From the NCBI RefSeq assembly GCF_004124325.1, contig NZ_QBDT01000001.1, forward strand, positions 4,030,001 through 4,094,000: a stretch of 64,000 nucleotides of DNA, read 5' to 3'. Below are positions 32,546 to 40,034 of the stretch, one piece after another. Made by a program: the position numbers and the translations under genes. Source of the DNA: Streptomyces sp. L2 (GTDB lineage Bacteria > Actinomycetota > Actinomycetes > Streptomycetales > Streptomycetaceae). A model generated the notes under the pieces. That model had not been told where the DNA came from, did no database searches, and saw only the letters and a list, made by a program, of their open reading frames with translations. Numbering within the stretch: the first letter of the stretch is position 1; each line of letters starts with the position of its first letter.

Positions 32546-35500
32546 CTACGGAACGGCCGCGTCGATCGCCTTCACGATCCGCTTGTCGGACACCGGGTAC
32601 GCCGTCCCCAGCGCGTGCGCGAAATAGCTGACGCGCAGCTCCTCCAGCATCCAGCGGATGTCCAGCACGGCGGACGGCACGGGCAGCCCCCGCGGCAACT
32701 GCTCCAGCAGCCACGCGTACTCGTCCCGCATCTCGTGGACCTTCTCCATGCGCGTGGTGTCCCGCTGCACACTCGTCGGCATCTGCTGCAGACGCCGGTC
32801 GGCGGCCACCAGGTAGCGCATCAGGTCCGGCAGCCGCCGTATCCCCGCCCACGTCACGAATCCGGGCTTCACCAGGGCGTCCAGCTGCCTGCGCACGTCC
32901 GTCAGGTTCGCCAGCAGCACAGGACTGCTCACGGCCTTCAGGCGCCGCTCACAGGCCTGCCAGGCGGCCAGCACCTGCTGCACCTGCCCGACCGCCCGGA
33001 CCGTCGTGTCGACGATCTCCGCGCGCACCTTGTCGTACAGCTTCCGGTACGACTCCTCGTCCCACACCGGCCCGCCGAAATCACCGATCAGCTTGTCCGC
33101 CGCCGCCATCGCACAGTCGTCGAAGAGGGCCTGCACCGAGCCGTGCGGGTTCGCGGACAGCGCCAGCTTCTGCGCGTTCGTCAGGCGATCGCTCGCGAAC
33201 TTCCCCGGATTCACCGGAATGTTCCGCAGGATCAGCCGCCGCGTACCCTTCCACATCGCCTCGGCCTGCTCCGCCTCCGTGTCGAACAGCCGCACGGACA
33301 CCGTGTCACCGTCGTCCACCAGCGCCGGGTACGCCTTCACCGGCTGCCCCGCGCGACGCGTCTCGAAGACCCGGGTCAGCGTGCCGATCGTCCAGTCCGT
33401 GAGCCCCTTCCGCTCCAGCGACGGCCCGCCCTCACGGGACGCCGTCGCCGCCGCGGCCTGCGACAGCGCCTGGCGCGCCTTCGGCTTCAGCCGCAGCTTC
33501 AGCGCTTCGAGGCCCTTGTCCTCCGCGAGCTTGCGACGCCGCTCGTCGACGATCCGGAACGTGATCCGCAGATGGTCCGGCACCTTCGACCGGTCGAAGT
33601 CCTCGGCCTCGAACGGCACCCCCACCATCCGCTTCAGCTCCCGCGCCATCGCCACGGTCAGCGGCTCCCGCAGCGGCTCCGCCACCTCCAGGAACCGCCG
33701 CGCGAAGTTCGGCGCCGGCACGTAGTTGCGGCGGATCGGCTTGGGCAGCGAACGGATCAGCTCCGTCACCAACTCCTCCCGCAGCCCCGGGATCTGCCAG
33801 TCGAAGCCCTCGTCGGTGACCTGGTTCAGCACCTGGAGCGGCACGTGCACGGTCACGCCGTCCGCGTCCGCACCCGGCTCGAACTGGTACGTCACCCGGA
33901 ACTTCAGCGGCCCCTGCCGCCAGGAGTCCGGATAGTCGGCCTTGGTGACCGCCTCCGCCGACTCCCGGATCAGCATCTCCCGCTCGAAGTCCAGGAACTC
34001 CGGCTGCTCGTGCCGCTTCCGCTTCCACCACGAGTCGAAGTGCGCCCCGGAGACGACGTGCTCGGGCACCCGCTGCTCGTAGAAGTCGAACAGCGTCTCG
34101 TCGTCCACGACGATGTCCCGGCGCCGCGCCCGGTGCTCCAGCTCCTCGACCTCGCTGAGCAGCTTCCGGTTGTCCGCGAAGAACTTGTGGTGCGTACGCC
34201 AGTCGCCCTCCACCAGCGCGTTGCGGATGAACAGCTCCCGGCTGACCTCCGGGTCGATCCGCCCGTAGTTCACCTTCCGCTGCGCGACGATCGGGACGCC
34301 GTACAGCGTCACCTTCTCGTACGCCATCACGGCCGCCTGGTCCTTCTCCCAGTGCGGCTCGCTGTATGTCCGCTTCAGCAGGTGCCCGGCCAGCGGCTCG
34401 ACCCATTCCGGCTCGATCTTCGCGTTGACCCGCGCCCACAGCCGCGAGGTCTCCACCAGCTCCGCCGACATCACGAACCGCGGCTGCTTGCGGAACAGCG
34501 CCGAACCCGGGAACACCGCGAACTTCGCGTTCCGCGCCCCCAGGTACTCGTTCTTGTTGCCGTCCTTCACGTCCTTCATCCCGATGTGGGAGAGGAGACC
34601 GGCGAGGAGCGAGACATGGATACGGTCGCCGGGGGCGTCGTTCTCGTCGAGGTGGATGCCCATCTGCTTGGCGACCGTACGCAACTGCGAGTAGATGTCC
34701 TGCCACTCACGGATGCGCAGGAAGTTCAGGTACTCCTGCTTGCACATCCGCCGGAACGAACTGGAGCCCCGCTCCTTCTGCTGCTCACGGACGTACCGCC
34801 ACAGGTTCAGATACGCCAGGAAGTCGCTGGTCTCGTCCTTGAACCGGGCGTGCTGCTGGTCGGCCTGCGCCTGCTTCTCCGCCGGACGCTCGCGCGGGTC
34901 CTGGATGGACAGCGCCGCCGCGATCACCATGACCTCGCGGACGCAGCCGTTCTTGTCCGCCTCCAGCACCATCCGGGCCAGACGCGGGTCGACCGGCAGC
35001 TGCGCCAGCTTCCGGCCGGTCTCCGTGAGCCGCTTGCGCGCGTCCTTCTGCGCCGGGTCCAGCGCGCCCAGCTCCTGCAACAGCTGCACGCCGTCACGGA
35101 TGTTGCGGTGGTCCGGCGGGTCGATGAACGGGAACTTCTCGATGTCGCCGAGGCCGGCCGCGGTCATCTGGAGGATGACCGACGCCAGGTTCGTGCGCAG
35201 GATCTCGGCGTCGGTGAACTCCGGCCGCGCCTCGAAGTCGTCCTCGCTGTAGAGCCGGATGCAGATGCCGTCACTGGTGCGCCCGCAGCGGCCCTTGCGC
35301 TGGTTGGCGCTGGCCTGCGAGACCGGCTCGATCGGCAGCCGCTGCACCTTCGTGCGGTGGCTGTAGCGGGAGATACGGGCGAAGCCCGGGTCGATGACGT
35401 ACTTGATGCCGGGCACGGTCAGCGACGTCTCGGCCACGTTCGTCGCCAGCACGATCCTGCGCCCGGTGTGCGGCTGGAACACCCGGTGCTGTTCGGCGTG

Positions 35501-36499
35501 CGACAGCCGCGCGTACAGCGGCAGCACTTCCACGAACTTGTACTGCTTCTTGATCAGCGCGTCCGCCGTGTCCCGGATCTCCCGCTCCCCGGAGAGGAAG
35601 ACGAGGACGTCGCCCTTCCCCTCGCCCATCAGCTCCTCGACGGCGTCCGTGATCGCCGTGATCTGGTCCCGGTCGGCGTCCGCGCCGTCCCCGGAACCCT
35701 CCTCCAGCAGCGGCCGGTACCGCACCTCCACCGGATACGTCCGCCCGCTGACCTCGATGATCGGCGCGTCCCCGAAGTGCCGGGAGAACCGCTCCGGGTC
35801 GATGGTCGCCGACGTGATGACGACCTTCAGATCCGGCCGGCGCGGCAGCAACTGCGCCAGGTACCCGAGCAGGAAGTCGATGTTGAGGGACCGCTCGTGG
35901 GCCTCGTCGATGATGATCGTGTCGTAGGCGCGCAGCTCGCGGTCGGTCTGGATCTCGGCGAGCAGGATGCCGTCGGTCATCAGCTTGATGAACGTGCCGT
36001 CCGGGTTCACCTGGTCGGTGAACCGCACCTTCCAGCCGACGGCCGCGCCGAGCGGAGTGTCCAGCTCCTCGGCCACCCGCTCGGCGACGGTACGGGCGGC
36101 GATCCGCCGGGGCTGGGTGTGCCCGATCATCCCGCGCACACCCCGGCCCAGCTCCATACAGATCTTCGGGATCTGCGTGGTCTTACCGGACCCGGTCTCA
36201 CCTGCGACGATGACCACCTGGTGATCCCGGATGGCCGCCGCGATGTCGTCCTTCTTCTGGCTGACCGGCAGCTGCCCGGGATACGAGACGGCGGGCACGC
36301 GGCCCCGCCGCTCGGCCATCCGGGCCTCGGCCTTGCCGACCTCCGCCTCGATCTCGGCGAGAACGGCGGCACGGGCCTCCGGCTTACGAATCTTGCGCGC
36401 ACCCTCCAGCCGCCGCCCGAGCCGGTGCGCATCGCGCAACGACAACTCGGCCAGACGGGAAGCGAGGGCGCCCAGGTCAGAGGCGGGATGCGTAGACAT
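32546..36499 (-). CDS. hrpA: ATP-dependent RNA helicase HrpA
   Basis: A 1317-residue DEAH-box helicase. Walker A GETGSGKT (100-107), DEAH box IIIDEAHERS (DEAH at 198-201), SAT motif VITSATIDPERFSRHF, then motif VI with QRKGRCGRTSDGICIRLYS. These are followed by helicase-associated (HA2) and OB-fold domains and a long HrpA-specific C-terminal region. It unwinds RNA or RNA-DNA hybrids; in E. coli it acts on mRNA processing and stalled ribosomes. Length matches the usual HrpA of about 1300 residues. ATG at 36499. An open frame on the opposite strand along the whole gene is a composition artefact. Confidence 0.96.
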   Translation of the reverse strand: MSTHPASDLGALASRLAELSLRDAHRLGRRLEGARKIRKPEARAAVLAEIEAEVGKAEARMAERRGRVPAVSYPGQLPVSQKKDDIAAAIRDHQVVIVAGETGSGKTTQIPKICMELGRGVRGMIGHTQPRRIAARTVAERVAEELDTPLGAAVGWKVRFTDQVNPDGTFIKLMTDGILLAEIQTDRELRAYDTIIIDEAHERSLNIDFLLGYLAQLLPRRPDLKVVITSATIDPERFSRHFGDAPIIEVSGRTYPVEVRYRPLLEEGSGDGADADRDQITAITDAVEELMGEGKGDVLVFLSGEREIRDTADALIKKQYKFVEVLPLYARLSHAEQHRVFQPHTGRRIVLATNVAETSLTVPGIKYVIDPGFARISRYSHRTKVQRLPIEPVSQASANQRKGRCGRTSDGICIRLYSEDDFEARPEFTDAEILRTNLASVILQMTAAGLGDIEKFPFIDPPDHRNIRDGVQLLQELGALDPAQKDARKRLTETGRKLAQLPVDPRLARMVLEADKNGCVREVMVIAAALSIQDPRERPAEKQAQADQQHARFKDETSDFLAYLNLWRYVREQQKERGSSSFRRMCKQEYLNFLRIREWQDIYSQLRTVAKQMGIHLDENDAPGDRIHVSLLAGLLSHIGMKDVKDGNKNEYLGARNAKFAVFPGSALFRKQPRFVMSAELVETSRLWARVNAKIEPEWVEPLAGHLLKRTYSEPHWEKDQAAVMAYEKVTLYGVPIVAQRKVNYGRIDPEVSRELFIRNALVEGDWRTHHKFFADNRKLLSEVEELEHRARRRDIVVDDETLFDFYEQRVPEHVVSGAHFDSWWKRKRHEQPEFLDFEREMLIRESAEAVTKADYPDSWRQGPLKFRVTYQFEPGADADGVTVHVPLQVLNQVTDEGFDWQIPGLREELVTELIRSLPKPIRRNYVPAPNFARRFLEVAEPLREPLTVAMARELKRMVGVPFEAEDFDRSKVPDHLRITFRIVDERRRKLAEDKGLEALKLRLKPKARQALSQAAAATASREGGPSLERKGLTDWTIGTLTRVFETRRAGQPVKAYPALVDDGDTVSVRLFDTEAEQAEAMWKGTRRLILRNIPVNPGKFASDRLTNAQKLALSANPHGSVQALFDDCAMAAADKLIGDFGGPVWDEESYRKLYDKVRAEIVDTTVRAVGQVQQVLAAWQACERRLKAVSSPVLLANLTDVRRQLDALVKPGFVTWAGIRRLPDLMRYLVAADRRLQQMPTSVQRDTTRMEKVHEMRDEYAWLLEQLPRGLPVPSAVLDIRWMLEELRVSYFAHALGTAYPVSDKRIVKAIDAAVP

Positions 36500-36600
36500 A
36501 CGCGACCCAGGATCTCACCTCACCGAAATCCCTGGCGAACGATTTGCTCCGCCGGCCCGGCCGCCCGCCCGCGCGAGGGGGCATACGTGGCGCATACGAC

Positions 36601-36630
36601 GAAGGCCCCGCTCTGCTGAACGGGGCCTTC
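36601..36630 (-). terminator. Terminator of the tRNA-Glu/Asp/Phe cluster
   Basis: Ten-bp perfect stem GAAGGCCCCG (36601-36610) and complement (36621-36630), 10-nt loop, directly after tRNA-Phe on the minus strand. Confidence 0.75.
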
Positions 36631-36636
36631 TGACGG

Positions 36637-36710
36637 TGGCTGGGGCCGGGGTCGAACCGGCGACCTATCGCTTTTCAGGCGATCGCTCGTACCAACTGAG
36701 CTACCCAGCC
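36637..36710 (-). tRNA. tRNA-Phe(GAA)
   Basis: Acceptor GGCTGGG/CCCAGCC, anticodon loop CTGAAAA (GAA), T-arm CGGTTCGACCCCG. CCA not encoded. Last gene of a leftward tRNA cluster. Confidence 0.95.
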
Positions 36711-36712
36711 GC

Positions 36713-36732
36713 GAGGTTTCACGTGAAACCTC
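36713..36732. promoter_or_regulatory. parS: parS-type ParB binding site
   Basis: The 20-bp perfect palindrome GAGGTTTCACGTGAAACCTC contains the 14-bp Streptomyces parS consensus GTTTCACGTGAAAC at 36716-36729. ParB loads at such sites and spreads to organise the origin region for chromosome segregation during sporulation. In S. coelicolor about 20 sites cluster within a few hundred kb of oriC. This one lies in the 24-nt gap between tRNA-Phe and tRNA-Asp. Confidence 0.85.
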
Positions 36733-36734
36733 AG

Positions 36735-36809
36735 CGGTCCTGACGGGATTTGAACCCGCGGCCTCCACCTTGACAGGGTGGCGAGCACTCCAAACTGCTC
36801 CACAGGACC
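36735..36809 (-). tRNA. tRNA-Asp(GUC), copy 2
   Basis: Identical to the tRNA-Asp at 32377-32451: acceptor GGTCCTG, anticodon GTC, no encoded CCA. Middle gene of the Glu-Asp-Phe cluster. Confidence 0.95.
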
Positions 36810-36845
36810 AAGCTTTCGTACGACAGTGTCGCACATGGTGGTGCG

Positions 36846-36918
36846 TGCCCCCAACGGGATTCGAACCCGTGCTACCGCCTTGAAAGGGCGGCGTCCTAGG
36901 CCGCTAGACGATGAGGGC
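36846..36918 (-). tRNA. tRNA-Glu(UUC)
   Basis: Acceptor GCCCTCA with TGGGGGC (one G-U pair), D-arm TCGTCTAGCGGCCTAGGA, anticodon loop CTTTCAA (TTC), T-arm CGGGTTCGAATCCCG. First gene of the leftward cluster; CCA not encoded. Confidence 0.95.
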
Positions 36919-36998
36919 TATCGGCCCGCCTGCGCGCTTCGCAGCGCGTCGGGGACGTGAGAAGCATATGGGATGGCGGGGACTATCGCCAAAACGGT

Positions 36999-38690
36999 TT
37001 AAGGGGAGCGCCGGGAGGACGGTGAGGGCGGCCCGGAAGGGGGTGCGGGCGTGGCCGGGGTCCCGCGGGTGCTCGGGGTCCGGGTGCTCGGGACCGGGGT
37101 GGCGCCGGGCTGGTTCTCCTCCGGCAGGTGGCGGCTGACCTCGGCTGTCGTGAGACCGAGGCCGCCGAGCTTGATCGCGTCCCAGGCCTGGAGCCGGCGG
37201 GTGTCCCGGTCGAAGTAGAGGATCGACGCCTCGATGGGGTCGGGATACTTGTCGTCGACGGCCCGCAGCCCGCTTCCGCCCGTGGAGCCCTCGACGCGCA
37301 GCCGGGTGCCGTACCTCATGACCTCGGTGCTTTCGCGGTGCAGGTGGCCGGCGAGGACGAGGGGGACCGTGCCGTCGGTCTCCCGTGCGGCCGAGGGTTC
37401 GTGTGCGATCGCCACGTCCACCGGGGTGCCCGCCGCGCGCTGGGACCGCAGGGCCGTGGCGAGCCGGTCGCCCGCGAGCCGCTCGGCCGCGTCGCCGCCG
37501 GGCTGGACGGAGCGGTCGGGGGTGAACTGCGGATCGCCGATGCCGGCGAAGCGCAGGCCGGCGATGGTCTCGGCCCGGCCGTCGTCCAGGACGTGCACGT
37601 TCTTCATGTGCTGGAGACGGCGCTGGGTGGTCAGGGAGTCGTGGTTGCCCCGTACCCAGACGTAGGGCACGCCCAGGTCGCCGATCGGGTCGAGGAAGCC
37701 GTTCTCGGCCGCCGTGCCGTGGTCCATGGTGTCGCCGGAGTCGACGACCACGTTCACCTTGTACTGCTCCACCAGCGAGGCAATGATCTTCCAGCTGGCC
37801 GGGTTGAGGTGGATGTCGGAGACGTGCAGGACGCGGACGGTGGAGGGGTCCGGCTGGTAGGCGGGGAGCGTGGATGTGACGTCGTACAGCTTGGTCACGT
37901 TGGTCACCAGGCGTGCCAGTTCCTTCTGGTAGACGTCGAATTCCGTGACGATGTTGCGTGCGTTGCCGACCAGGGAGGGTGCCGAGGTGAGCAGTCCGGA
38001 GAACTTCGGTTCCAGGACCGATTCGGGGTTCCAGGTGGCGTAGGCCGTGGCGCCGGAGGTCGCGAGCAGGGTGAAGGCGAGTCCGCCGGCGGCGAGGGCG
38101 CGGCGGGGGCGGCGGTAGACGGCGAGGCCGAGGGCCATGGCGCCGCTGACGACGGCGACGCCGGAGCGTACGGCGAGGTCGAGGGTGCCGTGTTCGACGT
38201 CGTGGGTGACCTCGTCCTGGAGGCCGGAGATGCGTTCGGGGTGGTCGACGAGGGCCTGGGCGCGTTCGGGGTCGAGCTGGTCGACGTTGACGTCGAGCCG
38301 GACGGGGGCGACGTGCGTGTCCAGGGTGAGTGCGCCGAGCGGGGAGACGTTGATCTTCGTGCCGCCGGTGAGGGAGGGCCGTAGCGCCATCGTGGTGTTC
38401 ATCGGGCCGACCTGAGCCCGTACGTTCCCGACGATCAGCAGGCCCAGCCAGGCGCCGGCGACGACGACGGCGGTGAGGCCGAGGGCGCGGAGCCAGGGGC
38501 TGGGGCGGCCGCCGGCGAGTTCGAGGTCCGGGAGGGCGGGGTGGGCGGGGTGACCGGGTCGAGCCGGTGACGGTTCGCGAGTGCGGCGCGCGCGGTTCAG
38601 GGTGCGGCGTGCGCGGTCGAGGGTGTGGCGTACGCGGTCGAGGGTCCGGGCGGGCAGGCTGCGCTGGGCGGGGGCGGATACGCGGACCAT
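36999..38690 (-). CDS. Membrane-anchored metallophosphoesterase
   Basis: A 563-residue protein. The N-terminus has Arg/Thr-rich degenerate repeats (RTLDRVRHTLDRARR), then a membrane helix (about 68-90), an outer loop with a region similar to other streptomycete phosphoesterases, two further helices (about 176-213) and a calcineurin-like domain. Metal ligands seen: HVSDIHLN (Asp292, His294), VVDSGDTMDHG (Asp320), RGNHDS (Asn349, His350), IAHEP and AGHLHRE. The Pro/Ser/Thr-rich C-terminus is low complexity. The substrate is unknown. Start: ATG 38690 is chosen; ATG 38714 is possible. The longer frame runs into the divergent gene. Confidence 0.88.
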   Translation of the reverse strand: MVRVSAPAQRSLPARTLDRVRHTLDRARRTLNRARRTREPSPARPGHPAHPALPDLELAGGRPSPWLRALGLTAVVVAGAWLGLLIVGNVRAQVGPMNTTMALRPSLTGGTKINVSPLGALTLDTHVAPVRLDVNVDQLDPERAQALVDHPERISGLQDEVTHDVEHGTLDLAVRSGVAVVSGAMALGLAVYRRPRRALAAGGLAFTLLATSGATAYATWNPESVLEPKFSGLLTSAPSLVGNARNIVTEFDVYQKELARLVTNVTKLYDVTSTLPAYQPDPSTVRVLHVSDIHLNPASWKIIASLVEQYKVNVVVDSGDTMDHGTAAENGFLDPIGDLGVPYVWVRGNHDSLTTQRRLQHMKNVHVLDDGRAETIAGLRFAGIGDPQFTPDRSVQPGGDAAERLAGDRLATALRSQRAAGTPVDVAIAHEPSAARETDGTVPLVLAGHLHRESTEVMRYGTRLRVEGSTGGSGLRAVDDKYPDPIEASILYFDRDTRRLQAWDAIKLGGLGLTTAEVSRHLPEENQPGATPVPSTRTPSTRGTPATPAPPSGPPSPSSRRSP

Positions 38691-38750
38691 TGGTCCCGTA
38701 TGCCCAAGTCCCATGGTGGCTATGCGGCGCGCGTAACGGACAATGAGCCT

Positions 38751-39101
38751 GTGCTGGAGATGACGCGCGAGGAGTTCGAGGAACTGGTCGCCGAGGCGCT
38801 GGACCGGATCCCGCCGGAACTGACACGGCTGATGGACAACGTCGCGGTGTTCGTCGAGGACGAACCGCCCGCCGGCGATCCCGATCTGCTCGGGTTGTAC
38901 GAGGGGACGCCGCTGACCGAGCGCGGGGAGTGGTACGCGGGCGTGCTGCCGGACCGGATCACCATCTACCGGGGGCCGACGCTCAGGTTCTGCGCGAGCC
39001 GCGAGGACGTGGTCGCGGAGACGGAGGTCACCGTCGTCCACGAGGTGGCCCATCACTTCGGCATCGACGACGCACGGCTGCACGCGCTCGGCTACGGGTG
39101 A
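38751..39101 (+). CDS. Zincin-like metallopeptidase-family protein (PF06262 type)
   Basis: A 116-residue protein starting LEMTREEFEELVAEALDRIP and ending with the zinc-protease motif VVHEVAHHFGIDD (HExxH plus a downstream acidic residue). This is the compact zincin-like fold of unknown substrate common in actinobacteria. GTG at 38751 yields the family N-terminus. There is no ribosome-binding site, and GACAAT at 38739-38744 could be a -10 placing the transcript start at the GTG. Divergent from the metallophosphoesterase, with only 60 bp between. Confidence 0.88.
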   Translation: MLEMTREEFEELVAEALDRIPPELTRLMDNVAVFVEDEPPAGDPDLLGLYEGTPLTERGEWYAGVLPDRITIYRGPTLRFCASREDVVAETEVTVVHEVAHHFGIDDARLHALGYG

Positions 39102-39265
39102 GTGCCGGGCGGCTGTTGAGCGCCGCCCGGTGACGGACGAGTGCCCGGTACCGGGTGAGTGGCGGCCCCGCGGGGGTGGCGCGATTCGAACGTGGGGCGT
39201 GTCCTCTTGCGGGCGGCGGGAGTTGGGGAGGCTGACTCCCCTTCCCGTCTCCGGAGGTGGCCACC

Positions 39266-39775
39266 GTGCGCCCCTTGACCGTACCCGTCCGCCTGGCCGT
39301 CACGGTGCTCACCGTCGCCGCTGCCGCCGGCTGTGTGAGCGTGGGTGACGACGCCGCTCCGGCGCGGCCCTCGCATTCGGCGGGGCAGCGCGGCGGTGAG
39401 GTGTCCGGCGGCGGTCCGGCGGGTGCCGTGGGCGGTGGGAACGGCGGGGCGGAGGCCGACGGCAAGCACGGCCACGGGAAGAAGGCCAAGCCCGGCGAGT
39501 CGCCCTCGGCGTCCCCCACGCCGTCCGGGCCGGGCAGCGCCTCGGCGACCCCGGCGGGGCCGGTGAAGTCCGAGGGTCCCGGGCAGCCGGCGCCGACGAA
39601 GGCCCCGCCGACGCCGCCGGTGACGTCCGCGCCGCCCCCGCCCCCGGCGTCCAGCCCGCCGCCCCCGCCTCCCACGGAGCAGCCGTCGGCCGAGCCCTCT
39701 TCCTCGGCGCACGAGGACCCGGCCCCGCAGCTCGCCCAGCGGGAGCCGGCACCGGCGGCGGGGGTCCCCGTGTGA
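39266..39775 (+). CDS. Pro/Ser-rich putative lipoprotein
   Basis: A 169-residue protein. Signal RPLTVPVRLAVTVLTVAAAA is followed by Gly-Cys, a plausible lipobox (AAAGC). The mature part has no recognisable domain: Gly-rich, then Lys/His-rich (DGKHGHGKKAK), then long Pro/Ser/Ala runs typical of a cell-wall-spanning linker. GTG at 39266 is preferred because CGGAGG lies 9 nt upstream; a GTG at 39257 overlaps that site. Function unknown. Confidence 0.65.
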   Translation: MRPLTVPVRLAVTVLTVAAAAGCVSVGDDAAPARPSHSAGQRGGEVSGGGPAGAVGGGNGGAEADGKHGHGKKAKPGESPSASPTPSGPGSASATPAGPVKSEGPGQPAPTKAPPTPPVTSAPPPPPASSPPPPPPTEQPSAEPSSSAHEDPAPQLAQREPAPAAGVPV

Positions 39776-40034
39776 GCGGGTCACCTGGAGCGGCCGGCGG
39801 CGATCAGGGGCCTGACCTGGGGGCATGGGAGTCGGCCCGGGCTCGGTTTGCCTTCGGGGGTGGTGGGTGCGTATGGTGGTAGATCGTTTGATCCCATTTG
39901 CCCGGCGCCACCACAGAGCGCGCCGTGTGGCGCGTACTCTCCCTTGCCGTGGCGGACCGCATTGAGGCGGTCGTGTGCGAATCACGGAGTTGACGGGCGC
40001 GTGCCGACGAGACTCCGGAAGGTTTCGCATTCGC

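Noticed and set aside
32615..36619. 1334-codon open frame on the plus strand opposite hrpA
   Set aside because: Exactly antisense to a complete DEAH helicase; the product is Arg/His/Leu-rich with no domain. GC-rich codon bias keeps this frame open.
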